The notes under the pieces were generated by a model, which was not told the DNA's origin, did not search any database, and worked only from the letters and a program-made list of their open reading frames with translations. Source: Lacipirellula limnantheis (lineage in GTDB: Bacteria > Planctomycetota > Planctomycetia > Pirellulales > Lacipirellulaceae). Taken from it: 64,000 nucleotides of DNA. Location of the stretch: contig NZ_CP036339.1 of assembly GCF_007746075.1 (NCBI RefSeq), positions 62,001 through 126,000 of the forward strand, in the 5' to 3' direction. The position numbers were made by a program, and so were the translations under genes. Positions 1 to 8,898 of the stretch are shown here, piece by piece (position 1 is the stretch's first letter; each line of letters begins with the position of its first letter).

Positions 1-58
1 CTAAGCCCTGCTCGGCAAGCGGCGATGCAAACCGAGTGGCGACGATTCGAGCGGCGCG

Positions 59-3000
59 CTAGATCTTTCGAATCGACCAGCCTGCCAACTCGGCAAGTTC
101 TTCGAGAGCCGCATCCTGGGCAAGTAGCGTCGAACGATCGTGCTCGTCGACCGCGCCCGACATTTGAGTCGTGGTCGGACGATGGCGCAACTCTAGCTTC
201 TCCCCAGGCGATCGCTTTGGCGCCGATTGTTTTTCTGCGTTTCCGGAGTTTCGACGCAACGGGGCGGGGCCTCGTTCCCGCGCCACTGGCGTTAGTTGCC
301 GGCCATCTAATCCCAACGCGGTGACGCTGGAGAATTGAATGGTCGACTGAACTGCGGTGCGAGTTGCTTCGGCCGTCGACGTCAGTGGTTCGTCGGATTG
401 GCTGCCGGCGTCTCTGACTGAGGAGAGCGTCGTCGCCGCCGCGCTTAGCGATGCAGTCGTTGCAGGCGGCTGGCCGAAAGCATCTTGCCACACGTCGAGA
501 TCCTCGCCGTCAACAGCGCCGTCGCCGTTGCCGTCGGCGCCGCTTCCGGCCGGTTCCGCGACGGCGCCGAATGAGCGTTGCCACGCCAAAAAGTCGGCCC
601 CGTCGACGACAAAATCGGCATCGTAGTCGCCGCTGGGATGCGACAGTTCCAGCGACCACAGTTCCCTGCCAAATTGGGGCGTGTGCATTGAGTAGTAGAG
701 CCGGTTCCCGCCGTCGCGAATCCAATCGATGTTCGCGTCGTTGCTGCCGGGCGTTTGGTCGAACGCCATGAAGGTGCCGTCGCTCGTGCCGTTGCTCCGC
801 CAGAGTTCTTGGCCGTGCGTGGAGTCGTCGGCCCGAAAGTAGAGCAAGCCGCCGGCGGCCGTGAGCTGGTCGATACCGCTCGCTTCAGCGCCGATGAGCA
901 CGTCGCGTAAGAGGTAGGTCCCCGCCTCCGTTCCATCGCTGCGCCAAAGCTCGCGGCCGTGGACGTCGTCGTCGGCCGTGAAGTAGAGGATTCCTCCGAC
1001 GTTGGTCAGCTTCTGTGGCGAGGAGCCCTCGATTCCGAGCCGGATATTCTTCACCAGGACGGTTCCCGCGGCGGTTCCGTCGCTCTTCCATAGCTCGTAG
1101 CCATCGCTTCCTTTGCGTGCACTGAAGAAGAGAGTATTGCCGACGACGGTCAACTCTCGGGGAGCTAGCGCTCCCTCAAAATTGGGATCAGACAGTTCGA
1201 CGGTCCCCGCTTCGGTTCCATCGCTTTTCCATAAGGCATAGGCGCTATTGAGCTTTTGGGCAGTAAAGTAAAGTTCACCTTGGAACGCGATCAGATGTTC
1301 CGGATTGGTGCTGCCGCTGCCGGTCCAAACGTCTTTCACCAATCTTGTTCCGGCGGCCGTGCCGTCGGAAACCCAGAGCTCCCGGCCGTAGGGATTGGTT
1401 TGCGCACTGAAGAAGATTTTCGAGCCAATGCTTGTGAGATCGCGCGGTTCGCTTCCCGGATTGACCGTTTCGAGATCGACGATTTTATAAGTTCCGGCTT
1501 CGGTTCCATCGCTCACCCATAGCTCGCCGTCGTTGGGATCGGAACTTGCTTCGAAATAGAGCTTGCCGTCAGTGTGGGCAATGAGCTCCCCATGAATAGT
1601 AATGCCGCTGGCCAAGCCGGGGCGAATGTCTTTCACCAGCATGGTGCCCGCCTCGGTTCCATCGCTGGTCCAGAGCTCGCGACCCATTCCCTCGGTTTCG
1701 GCGGCGAAGAAGAGGCGGCCGTTGACGTTTGTGAGGTGATCGGGCGCCGAAGCGAGGCGTCCCGTGTAAATATCCTTGACGCGATAGGTGCCCGCGGCGG
1801 TCCCGTCCGTTCGCCATAGCTCGTGGCCATCGACGCCGTTCTCAGCCGTAAAGTAGCCGACGTCGCCAACCATCAGCAGGTTGAGCGGGTTGGCGTTCAG
1901 CGTGGAGGTCCAGACGTCGAAGACCAGCGTCGTCCCAGCCGCGGTCCCATCGCTCTTCCAGAGTTCGATGCCGTGGACTCCGTCGTTAGCTGCGAAGTAG
2001 GCGACGCCGTTGACGTTGATGCCTGAAGCAACTGCGCCGTTTGGAATTGAGGTAAAGTCGGGATGAATGTCCTTGACGAGATAGGTTCCCGCTTCCGTGC
2101 CGTCGGTGCGCCAGAGCTCGGACCCGAGGACGCCGTCGTTGGCGCGGAACAGCAAGATATCGTCGAGAGCCGCCAGCGGTTGGACGAAAGCGCTTGAGCC
2201 CGTCGAAATGTCTTTGACCAACGCCGTTCCTGCGGCAGTGCCGTCGGTACGCCACAATTCTCGGCGATGCGTTCCGTCGTCGGCCTCGAAGTAGACATGG
2301 TTGCCGACGCGATAAAACTTCGTTGGACTTGAAGAAGTCGCGCCGACGTGAACGTCCTTGACCATCACGGTTCCCGCTGCCGTCCCGTCGGTCTTCCAAA
2401 GCTCTGCTCCGCTGACTCCGTCGTTGCCGACGAAATAGACGACGCCGTCGATTTCGGCGAAAGGCACCTGGGAGCCGTTGCGAGAGAAGACTCCCGTCCC
2501 GCTCTTAGCCCCGGCGAAGACGTCCTTGATCAACATGGTGCCAAGTTCAGTGCCGTCGCTCCGCCACATTTCGAATCCGTTCACGCCGTCATTCGCCGTG
2601 AAGATCAACGTCCCGCTGGAGTTAGCTACCAGAGTGGGAGACGAGGATTGGTTGCCGGAACGAATTTCTTTGACGAGGAGCGTTCCCGCCTCGGTGCCGT
2701 CGCTCTTCCAGAGTTCGGAGTTTCCTGCGACCGACTCCGCGGCAAAGAAAAGCGTTCCGTTGACGTTCATCAGATTGTTTGACGTCGTTCGCTGGATATT
2801 TTGCGCACTGCTGGCCGACCCGGGGGCAATGTCCTTGACCATCACGGTCCCGGCCGTCGTGCCGTCGCTTTTCCAAAGCTCGTAGCCCTTCGCGCCATCG
2901 TTGCCGACGAAGTAGAGCGTGCCGCTCACGTTGATGGCGGCGCCCAAGTAGTCGCCAAACGATGAAACGCGCACATCTTTGACGCGAACCGTTCCCGCCG

Positions 3001-3385
3001 CGGCCCCGTCCGATTTCCAGAGGGCGGAACCGGCGCCGTCGTTGGCGAAGAAAAAGAGCGAACCGTTGACGTTCGTCAGCTGCGTGGGGCGCGAGCCGTT
3101 TCCTCCTGGTCGAATGTCAGCGACGCGGGCCGTACCGTTCGCGTCGCTCCGCCAGAGTTCCTGTCCGGCAGTCGCGTCATTGGCGACAAAAAACAGCGTG
3201 CCGCTCACTTCCACCATTTGCGTCGGGTTCGACGAGTCGGTGGAAACGTTGACGTCGAGAACCAATTCCGGCACGCCGCTCATGAGGTAACGAGATTCAA
3301 GCGATTCGATTCTGGGCTGCCGCGAACCGCAATTGGGGTCACGAGGGGCGTCGGACATGCTTGGGCGTTGGCGAGATCTTGACAT
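59..3385 (-). CDS. ELWxxDGT-repeat surface protein with LEPR-XLL N-terminus and dockerin-like domain
   Basis: Large, probably exported protein of 1108 residues. The planctomycete export signature IESLESRYLM lies at residues 26-35. Then come about 17 repeats of roughly 50 residues, each with a core like LFFxANDG..GxELWKSDGTxAGT followed by VKDI, which fit the ELWxxDGT repeat family and suggest a beta-propeller or solenoid. A dockerin-like region around residues 915-970 has two Asp-rich loops (DADFVVDGADFLAWQ and DGNGDGAVDGEDLDVWQ) that probably bind calcium. The last 135 residues are low-complexity with no PEP-CTERM anchor. Start is uncertain between 3385 and an ATG at 3358; neither has a clear Shine-Dalgarno. 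Function is unknown; adhesion or surface-layer assembly is inference. Confidence 0.93.
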   Translation of the reverse strand: MSRSRQRPSMSDAPRDPNCGSRQPRIESLESRYLMSGVPELVLDVNVSTDSSNPTQMVEVSGTLFFVANDATAGQELWRSDANGTARVADIRPGGNGSRPTQLTNVNGSLFFFANDGAGSALWKSDGAAAGTVRVKDVRVSSFGDYLGAAINVSGTLYFVGNDGAKGYELWKSDGTTAGTVMVKDIAPGSASSAQNIQRTTSNNLMNVNGTLFFAAESVAGNSELWKSDGTEAGTLLVKEIRSGNQSSSPTLVANSSGTLIFTANDGVNGFEMWRSDGTELGTMLIKDVFAGAKSGTGVFSRNGSQVPFAEIDGVVYFVGNDGVSGAELWKTDGTAAGTVMVKDVHVGATSSSPTKFYRVGNHVYFEADDGTHRRELWRTDGTAAGTALVKDISTGSSAFVQPLAALDDILLFRANDGVLGSELWRTDGTEAGTYLVKDIHPDFTSIPNGAVASGINVNGVAYFAANDGVHGIELWKSDGTAAGTTLVFDVWTSTLNANPLNLLMVGDVGYFTAENGVDGHELWRTDGTAAGTYRVKDIYTGRLASAPDHLTNVNGRLFFAAETEGMGRELWTSDGTEAGTMLVKDIRPGLASGITIHGELIAHTDGKLYFEASSDPNDGELWVSDGTEAGTYKIVDLETVNPGSEPRDLTSIGSKIFFSAQTNPYGRELWVSDGTAAGTRLVKDVWTGSGSTNPEHLIAFQGELYFTAQKLNSAYALWKSDGTEAGTVELSDPNFEGALAPRELTVVGNTLFFSARKGSDGYELWKSDGTAAGTVLVKNIRLGIEGSSPQKLTNVGGILYFTADDDVHGRELWRSDGTEAGTYLLRDVLIGAEASGIDQLTAAGGLLYFRADDSTHGQELWRSNGTSDGTFMAFDQTPGSNDANIDWIRDGGNRLYYSMHTPQFGRELWSLELSHPSGDYDADFVVDGADFLAWQRSFGAVAEPAGSGADGNGDGAVDGEDLDVWQDAFGQPPATTASLSAAATTLSSVRDAGSQSDEPLTSTAEATRTAVQSTIQFSSVTALGLDGRQLTPVARERGPAPLRRNSGNAEKQSAPKRSPGEKLELRHRPTTTQMSGAVDEHDRSTLLAQDAALEELAELAGWSIRKI

Positions 3386-3840
3386 AGTTCAAGCAGGGAG
3401 ACTCTACGGTAGGCGAACAACAGGCGGAGCAAGAAACAAACGGCTATCTTGTAATAGCTAAGATACTCGTTGCAGCGAATCTCGGCCATCGTTGTATAGC
3501 GGAGAAGTCGATTACCTATCAAATGCGAAAAAACGCGTGACAAAGGCAAAATTGGACCATGAACTTCGGCAGTTGGCATCGAGCAGTCTGTTCACCGAAC
3601 CTTCATACTTTCGCTGCAAGATTGCCTCTCTTGGTTCCCTTTTGTCGAAAAGGGCGTGGCGAAGAACGGCCGTGAAGACTCACAGCAAGGGCGATGCCAA
3701 GGCGCGTTAGGGCGTCGAAATTAGTGACAACTTGAGGCTTAAGGCGAGGTTCTGCAAGTTGCACGGCAATTCGTCTGCAGCGAGGTCGCTGCAGACGGCT
3801 ACCATTTCTTATTCGAGTGCAGTAGGGATTGGTTGCTTTG
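3386..3840. other. Intergenic region, no gene recognised
   Basis: 455 bp between the start of the ELW-repeat gene and the end of the pterin dehydratase gene. It has lower GC than its surroundings. A 72-codon open frame at 3492-3710 (+) has no recognisable protein character. The only structure seen is the 12-bp dyad annotated at 3772-3797. The promoter of the ELW-repeat gene should lie here, but I cannot pick a convincing -35/-10 pair. Confidence 0.5.
3772..3797. terminator. Perfect 12-bp hairpin downstream of phhB
   Basis: Arms CGTCTGCAGCGA and TCGCTGCAGACG are exact complements separated by GG. It lies about 45 bp past the phhB stop on the minus strand. There is no T-tract after it, so a terminator role is plausible rather than shown; a regulator-binding palindrome is the alternative. 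Confidence 0.4.
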
Positions 3841-4200
3841 CTACTTCACCTCGATGGGTAGCTCACTAATCTTCGCCGCCAGAATAAAGTCGTTCTCGCT
3901 CAGGCCGCCGATGGCGTGGGTCCAGAGTTCCACCGAGACGTTGCGATAGCCCTCGATGTGGAGGTCGGGGTGGTGGCCGTCTTCTTCGGCGACGCGGGCG
4001 CATTCGTTGAAGAAGCGCATGCCGGCCATGAAGTTTTTGACGGTCCAGTCTTTGCGGATCCGTTGGCCGTCGTGGGTGAGGCGCCAGCCGTCGAGCTGCT
4101 GCAGTTGGTCGCGAGCCTCGTCTGGCGAGTAGGGGGCGACGCCACCCTCGCAGGGGAGGCATTTTTTGTGGCGCAGTTCGCCGGGGGTTTGAGCGGCCAT
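3841..4200 (-). CDS. phhB: 4a-hydroxytetrahydrobiopterin dehydratase (pterin carbinolamine dehydratase)
   Basis: 119 residues, normal for the family. It dehydrates 4a-hydroxytetrahydropterin to the quinonoid dihydropterin, recycling the cofactor of aromatic amino acid hydroxylases in the cytoplasm. The hallmark motif EDGHHPDLHIEGYRNV is followed by VELWTHAIGGLSENDF, which matches the conserved HHP...T-H--GGL--D core. The N-terminal CxxC in HKKCLPCEGG is typical of many bacterial members. The frame is open far upstream (to 4695), but the ATG at 4200 (MAAQTPGEL) gives the expected length and the upstream extension is low-complexity. No hydroxylase gene is adjacent. Confidence 0.93.
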   Translation of the reverse strand: MAAQTPGELRHKKCLPCEGGVAPYSPDEARDQLQQLDGWRLTHDGQRIRKDWTVKNFMAGMRFFNECARVAEEDGHHPDLHIEGYRNVSVELWTHAIGGLSENDFILAAKISELPIEVK

Positions 4201-4424
4201 GGGCTTCGTCTCGCTGGCAGGATCGGAGGGAATGGGATTGGGCTCGGCAGGCTGGCGGGCCGTCGGCGGCGCGCTCCGCCAGCCGGCGTGATTCGTTCGA
4301 TGCATTATCGCGAGTCCCCGCAGTCGCTCCAATCCCCGGAAGGTGTGGCTTTGGCGCGGTTTGAACCTTAAACTGCCCGGTTGAAGCAATGTTCTATTGA
4401 CGTGGATGCCGGCAAAATCCCAAG

Positions 4425-4652
4425 ATGACCCCGTCTGATCCACCGACCGACGCACGCCGCCTGACCGACCTGGAGGAGCGGCTGACTCATCTTCAACACT
4501 TGCTTGACCAGCTGAACGCCGTTGTTCTGGGGCAGGCACGTCAGGTGGAGCGGCTGGAGCGGGAACTCGCGAACTATGTGACGGCGGTGGAACGGCTGGC
4601 GCAGAGCGGTTTGGGTGAAGATTTGCCGCATGAGAAACCGCCGCACTACTAA
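4425..4652 (+). CDS. slyX: SlyX family protein
   Basis: 75 residues, one predicted coiled coil. Heptad-rich LEERLTHLQHLLDQLN and QVERLERELANY are followed by the characteristic C-terminal ending EKPPHY, which SlyX proteins share. SlyX is a small cytoplasmic protein of poorly defined function, first linked to the slyD locus. The gene is divergent from phhB with about 220 bp between them, so it probably has its own promoter. Confidence 0.85.
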   Translation: MTPSDPPTDARRLTDLEERLTHLQHLLDQLNAVVLGQARQVERLERELANYVTAVERLAQSGLGEDLPHEKPPHY

Positions 4653-5056
4653 GCGGAGATGGGGGGAACGCCCCCCGACGGCCAGCTGATTGCATGCTTC
4701 AAGGATGGGACATATCGCCGTTTAGGCAGTGTGAACGCCCTAATGGCAGATTGCGGGTTTGTGAATTTTTCGGCGCGTGTTGTCTGGAAAAGTGCCATAA
4801 GTCTGTCACTAGCAATGACTATGGAAGTTAGAAAATGCGACGTTTTGTCGTGTTTCTCCCCGTTATTGTTGGGACGGCTCGTATCGCCAGCGATGCCATG
4901 GCGTCACTGCGTCGTCGATGGAAGTGTTTCACCCTAAAGGCTTTCTTGACCGATGGAACAGCCAGGGAAAGGCGCCGCGGGCAGCGACGTCTGTTCCCGG
5001 AACACCAGAGATGCAGCCGCGGAGTGTAGGCCCACACGCTAACGGAGTGCGACTCG
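4653..5056 (+). other. Intergenic region, no gene recognised
   Basis: 404 bp upstream of the LuxR-type regulator. Short open frames are present on both strands (for example 4659-4937 and 4835-5029, +) but none has a recognisable motif, ribosome binding site or convincing composition. It probably contains the regulator's promoter; I cannot assign boxes. Confidence 0.4.
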
Positions 5057-5752
5057 ATGCACCGGCCAATTTCTCTGCACAACGGTTCGAGCGATTCGCC
5101 GTTGCGGACGCTGGTTCTGCTGCTGCCAAGTGCGATTGATTGCGAAGCGCTCTCGTTGTGGTGCACAGATCGCATCGGCGGCGAGGTCGCTGGTTGGGCG
5201 ACGAGCCTTGACGAGGGCGTGGCATGTTGTCGTCGCGTCCAACCGCGTTTGCTGGTGATCGATCCAGCGATTGCGGGCGGCGCCGTGGAGCGCGGCATCG
5301 CCTTGGTTCGCGAAGGGGCGATTGGGCATTTGCTGGTGCTCGACGCGCGGCCAATGGAATTTCGCCTGGCGGCAATTCTGGGCGAGCCGGCGACCAGCTA
5401 CTACAGTCGCATGGCGCCGTCGCAGTCGCTCGCCGCGGCGATATCGGACATGATGCAGACTGGGCGGCGGGCCTTCGACCCGAGTCTGGCGGCGCGAATT
5501 CGTCGTACAGACCGCGGCTTCCAGCTCGACTACGCCGCGGAGCAGCGATCGATTTCGATTCTTTCTCAGCGCGAACAGCAAGTGATGCGGCTGCTGGCCG
5601 AGGGTCGTACGGTCAAGCAGTGCGCCGAGATGCTCGGCCTTTCCGAGAGCACCATCGACAATCACAAGTCGCGGTTGATGAAGAAGCTGGGGATTCACAA
5701 GAGCTCGGAATTGGCGGTGCGGGCGATCCGGGACGGGTTGTTGATCATGTAG
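5057..5752 (+). CDS. LuxR/NarL-type regulator with divergent receiver domain
   Basis: 231 residues. The C-terminal 65 residues are a clear LuxR helix-turn-helix: LSQREQQVMRLLAEGRTVKQCAEMLGLSESTIDNHKSRLMKKLGIHKSSELAVRA (shortened here to its key blocks LSQREQQVM, SESTIDNHK and KKLGIHKSS). The N-terminal 120 residues have the spacing of a response-regulator receiver. RLLVIDPAI keeps a possible phospho-acceptor Asp, but the acidic pocket near the N-terminus is absent (LVLLLPSAIDCEA) and the usual Lys is replaced around ATSYYSRMA. It may therefore work without phosphorylation. No histidine kinase is adjacent; targets unknown. Confidence 0.85.
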   Translation: MHRPISLHNGSSDSPLRTLVLLLPSAIDCEALSLWCTDRIGGEVAGWATSLDEGVACCRRVQPRLLVIDPAIAGGAVERGIALVREGAIGHLLVLDARPMEFRLAAILGEPATSYYSRMAPSQSLAAAISDMMQTGRRAFDPSLAARIRRTDRGFQLDYAAEQRSISILSQREQQVMRLLAEGRTVKQCAEMLGLSESTIDNHKSRLMKKLGIHKSSELAVRAIRDGLLIM

Positions 5753-5768
5753 TTCTGGGTCCGGTCCG

Positions 5769-5793
5769 GCCCCCGGTTTGAAGAACCGGGGGC
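5769..5793. repeat. GC-rich hairpin repeat, GCCCCCGGTT/AACCGGGGGC
   Basis: A 10-bp perfect stem with loop TGAAG. A near-identical hairpin lies at 10473-10501, so this is a dispersed repeat. It starts 17 bp after the LuxR gene stop and could terminate transcription, although no T-run follows. Confidence 0.7.
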
Positions 5794-5970
5794 TCAGAAT
5801 GGGCGGTGGGGGCGGAATCGATGTTGGGTTCTGACTGGTCGCTTAAGTGACCAGTCCTGGGGGCGGTCTCTGGGCGCGAGGCGCCGCGGGATAGGCTACA
5901 ATAGGCAGGACTGAACCTGCCGCGATCCAATTGGGTCGCTACTGCGTTGTAGAGTTTGTTCCCGTCTTCT

Positions 5971-6053
5971 AGCCCCGGGCTTCGCCCGGGGGTCGATACG
6001 CGCTCCTGGCCGTTGCGGCTAGCGATGCGACCCCCTGGCGGAGCCAGGGGCTG
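5971..6053. repeat. Double GC-rich hairpin repeat
   Basis: Two hairpins (AGCCCCGGGCTTCGCCCGGGGG and CCCCCTGGCGGAGCCAGGGG, each near-perfect) face each other across about 35 bp. The outer ends AGCCCC and GGGGCT also pair. The same plan recurs at 8786-8874 and, inside putA, at 21601-21690. Confidence 0.75.
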
Positions 6054-6061
6054 CAAAGCGG

Positions 6062-6067
6062 TATAAT
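6062..6067 (+). promoter_or_regulatory. Candidate -10 box of the M1 aminopeptidase gene
   Basis: TATAAT 60 bp upstream of the ATG. No good -35 hexamer is visible at 16-18 bp because that stretch belongs to the GC-rich repeat, so this is a weak call. Confidence 0.3.
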
Positions 6068-6126
6068 TTGCAGCGCGTTCGCGTATGCCTTTCTCCCGTC
6101 ACGCCAGCCTCTGAGATACTCCATCG

Positions 6127-8766
6127 ATGCGTCATCTTCTGTCGTCGCTTGCGTTTGCCGTGGCGCTGTTGGCCTCGGTTGAATCCCTCTTCGCCAACGA
6201 ACATCAGGCCGATTGCCGGTACTGCAACGCGCTCGCGGCTTGGGCCGACCCCCCGCAGGCGAGCAACGGTCGCAACTATGCGCCCGACCGGCAGGTCGAC
6301 ATGAAGCACATTAAGCTCGATGTGACGCCCGACTTTGAGCATCGAACGGTTGCGGGCACGGCGACGATTCGCTTCTCGCCCATCTTGAAGCCTGTCAAGT
6401 CGCTGCGGCTCGACGGTGCGCGGCTGAAGGTGAGCGACGTCCGCTCGAAGCACGCGATCAGCGATTTCTCGGCGGACGACGAAAGCGTGACCGTGTTGTT
6501 TGACTCGGCGATTCCTGTCGGAGAAGAAGCGGAAGTCGAAATCGATTACTCGGCCGAGCCGGTGGAGGGACTCTACTTCCGCACGGCCGCGATGGGCCTG
6601 CCGGAAGGGGACGATCATTGCTGGACGCAAGGCGAACCGCACGAGGCGCGGCACTGGTTTCCGTGTTTCGACTATCCGAACGAGCGGGCGAGCAGCGAGA
6701 TCATCTGTCATGTGCCCAAAGAGATGAAGGTCGTCTCCAATGGCAAGCTGGTCGGCGAGACGGAAGAAGACGGCGGCATGAAGCAAGTCCACTGGCTGCA
6801 GGAGAAGCCGCACGTCAGCTACCTCATCTGCATGATCGCCGGCCATCTGGAGAAACTCGAAGCAAAGCATCGCGACGTACCGCTGGGGTTCTACACGCAG
6901 CCGTCGAAGGCGAAGCACGCCGAGTTCGCGTTCCGCGACACGCCGGCGATCATGGCGTTTTACGAGGAGGAGATTGGCGTCCCTTATCCGTGGGACAAGT
7001 ACGACCAGGCGACTTGCGCCGACTACCACTGGGGCGGGATGGAGAACACGACGATCACGACGCTCACCCAGCGGACGATCTATAGCGACGCGACCGAAAA
7101 TGTGCGGAGCAGTCGTTCGCTCGACGCCCATGAGATGGCGCATCAGTGGTTTGGCGACTATGTCACGTGCAAGGACTGGAGCCATCTCTGGCTGAACGAA
7201 GGCTTCGCCACGTTTTATGCGCTGCTGTATGAAGGGCACAAAGAAGGTCGCGACGCGATGCTATACGGACTCTATCTCGATGCTCGCGACGACATCGGTC
7301 CGTACGAGAAGGATCTGCGGCCGATCGTTTACCGCGATTACAAGGTTCCGCGCGAGCAGTTCGACTTCCGGGCATATCCCAAGGGAAGCTGGGTGCTGCA
7401 CATGCTGCGCAGTCAGTTGGGCGAAGAGACGTATCGAAAGGCGATTAAAACCTACTTGGAACAGCATGCGCTCGGCGAAGTGGTGACCGACGACTTGCGG
7501 CAAGCGTTTGAGGCGCTAAGCGGCAAGCCGCTCGATCGGTTCTTTGATCAGTGGGTCTATCACGGCGGGATGCCGCAGCTGAAGGTGAGCTACCAGTGGC
7601 TCCCCGAGGAGAAGCTGGCGCACGTCACCGTCGAGCAGACGCAAGAGACCGGCGACAAGGTGTTGCTGTTCGACATTGACACGACGCTGCGGTTTATCGT
7701 CGACGGCAAGGAGCATGACGAACTGATCACGATCAACGGCAAGAAGCAGGACTTCTACGTTGCGCTGCCGGGGGAGCCGGAGGTGGTGCGGTTCGACCCG
7801 GAGTACACGCTGCTGGCGAAGGTCGACTTCAGTAAGTCGGCCAAGCTGCTGGAAGCCCAGCTCGCCAACGCTGAAGACATGATCGGTCGCGTGCTGGCGT
7901 GCGACGAGTTAGCCGACGTCAAGACGCAGGATGCCGTAGCGGCGCTGAAGAAGGCGCTCAACGAGGATGCGTTTTTCGGGGTCCGCTGTGCGGCGGCGAG
8001 GGCGCTGCGGAAGATTCGGACCGAAGAAGCGGTGGCGGCGCTGCTTGATTCCGTGAACCAGGACGATGCGCGCGTCCGGAAGCACGTCGTCGAGGAGCTT
8101 GGTTACTGTTATCGCGAAGATGCGGCGAAACAACTCCTGGCGACGCTCGAAACGGAGAAGAATCCGGCCGTCGTCGCCACGGCGCTGCGCGGTCTGGCCA
8201 GCTACCAGGGGGATGCGGCTTCGGCGGCGGCGAAGAAGGCGCTCGGCGATCAATCGTGGGGCGGCGAACCGGTTGGGGCCGCACTTGGCGTGATTCGCGA
8301 TCTCAACGATCCGGCGCTTGCCGACGCGGTGATGGACACGATCAAGTTGCGCGAGCAGACGCTTGACCCGCGCGATGTGAGCGAAGGGATGATCACCGTG
8401 GCGAAGCTGTCGCAACGCGGTAAGCGGAAAGAGAGCGCGTTCAAGTTCTTCGTCGGCTACCTCAATCACCCGCGGCAGACGATGCAGGAAGCGGCGATTC
8501 GCGGGCTGGGCGAATTGCATCACCCTGCCGCCCGGCCGCTGTTGACGCCGATCGCGACGAACAAGACCGACAGGACGCTGGCTACGGTGGCAAAAGCGGC
8601 GCTTGGCGAGATCGACAAGGAGACGGCGCTCGTGCCGAAGGAAGTCGGCGATTTGCGGAAGGAAGTTCGCGAGTTGCAAGAGTCGCAGGAAAAGCTGCAG
8701 AAGAAGCTCGAGGAGTTGGAAGGGAAGAAGAAGGCTGAGGAGAAGTCGGCGGAGAAGAAGGACTAA
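6127..8766 (+). CDS. Exported M1-family zinc aminopeptidase with C-terminal HEAT repeats
   Basis: 879 residues. A signal peptide (MRHLLSSLAFAVALLASVESLFA) precedes an aminopeptidase N-type domain. The zinc site is HEMAHQWFGDY at residues 335-345 with the third ligand in LNEGFATF near 356-363. GGMENTTIT at about 304 is the exopeptidase GxMEN motif. M1 enzymes remove N-terminal amino acids from peptides. After about residue 570 the protein changes to Ala-rich helical repeats of HEAT type (for example GVRCAAARALRKIRTEEAVAAL). It ends in a Lys/Glu coiled coil (LRKEVRELQESQEKLQKKLEELE). The HEAT tail may hold a partner or limit substrate access; that is inference. Monocistronic in appearance. Confidence 0.95.
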   Translation: MRHLLSSLAFAVALLASVESLFANEHQADCRYCNALAAWADPPQASNGRNYAPDRQVDMKHIKLDVTPDFEHRTVAGTATIRFSPILKPVKSLRLDGARLKVSDVRSKHAISDFSADDESVTVLFDSAIPVGEEAEVEIDYSAEPVEGLYFRTAAMGLPEGDDHCWTQGEPHEARHWFPCFDYPNERASSEIICHVPKEMKVVSNGKLVGETEEDGGMKQVHWLQEKPHVSYLICMIAGHLEKLEAKHRDVPLGFYTQPSKAKHAEFAFRDTPAIMAFYEEEIGVPYPWDKYDQATCADYHWGGMENTTITTLTQRTIYSDATENVRSSRSLDAHEMAHQWFGDYVTCKDWSHLWLNEGFATFYALLYEGHKEGRDAMLYGLYLDARDDIGPYEKDLRPIVYRDYKVPREQFDFRAYPKGSWVLHMLRSQLGEETYRKAIKTYLEQHALGEVVTDDLRQAFEALSGKPLDRFFDQWVYHGGMPQLKVSYQWLPEEKLAHVTVEQTQETGDKVLLFDIDTTLRFIVDGKEHDELITINGKKQDFYVALPGEPEVVRFDPEYTLLAKVDFSKSAKLLEAQLANAEDMIGRVLACDELADVKTQDAVAALKKALNEDAFFGVRCAAARALRKIRTEEAVAALLDSVNQDDARVRKHVVEELGYCYREDAAKQLLATLETEKNPAVVATALRGLASYQGDAASAAAKKALGDQSWGGEPVGAALGVIRDLNDPALADAVMDTIKLREQTLDPRDVSEGMITVAKLSQRGKRKESAFKFFVGYLNHPRQTMQEAAIRGLGELHHPAARPLLTPIATNKTDRTLATVAKAALGEIDKETALVPKEVGDLRKEVRELQESQEKLQKKLEELEGKKKAEEKSAEKKD

Positions 8767-8785
8767 GAGTGACGTTAGCCTTTTC

Positions 8786-8874
8786 AGCCCCCGGCTCCGC
8801 CGGGGGGTAGAAGCGGTGATGGCGCTGCCAACCGCTAAGGCATGGTGCGCGATCCCCCGGCGGAGCCGGGGGCT
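8786..8874. repeat. Double GC-rich hairpin repeat
   Basis: Outer arms AGCCCCCGGCTCCGCCGGGGG and CCCCCGGCGGAGCCGGGGGCT are complementary to each other, and each also forms its own hairpin, so the element can fold as one long stem or as two. It lies between the convergent M1 gene and TIGR04222 gene, where it could act as a bidirectional terminator. Confidence 0.75.
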
Positions 8875-8898
8875 GAGCTCGCAGAGTTTCGTCGTTTA

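Larger units (their letters stand above)
5753..6126. other. Intergenic region with two palindromic repeats
   Basis: 374 bp between the LuxR-type regulator and the M1 aminopeptidase. It holds the hairpin at 5769-5793 and the double hairpin at 5971-6053. A TACAAT at 5897-5902 and a TATAAT at 6062-6067 are possible -10 boxes on the plus strand. No gene is seen. Confidence 0.5.

Noticed and set aside
3492..3710. Possible 72-residue small protein
   Set aside because: No ribosome site, no motif, and composition like spacer DNA.
6019..7239. 406-residue open frame on the minus strand
   Set aside because: Antisense of the M1 aminopeptidase zinc domain.
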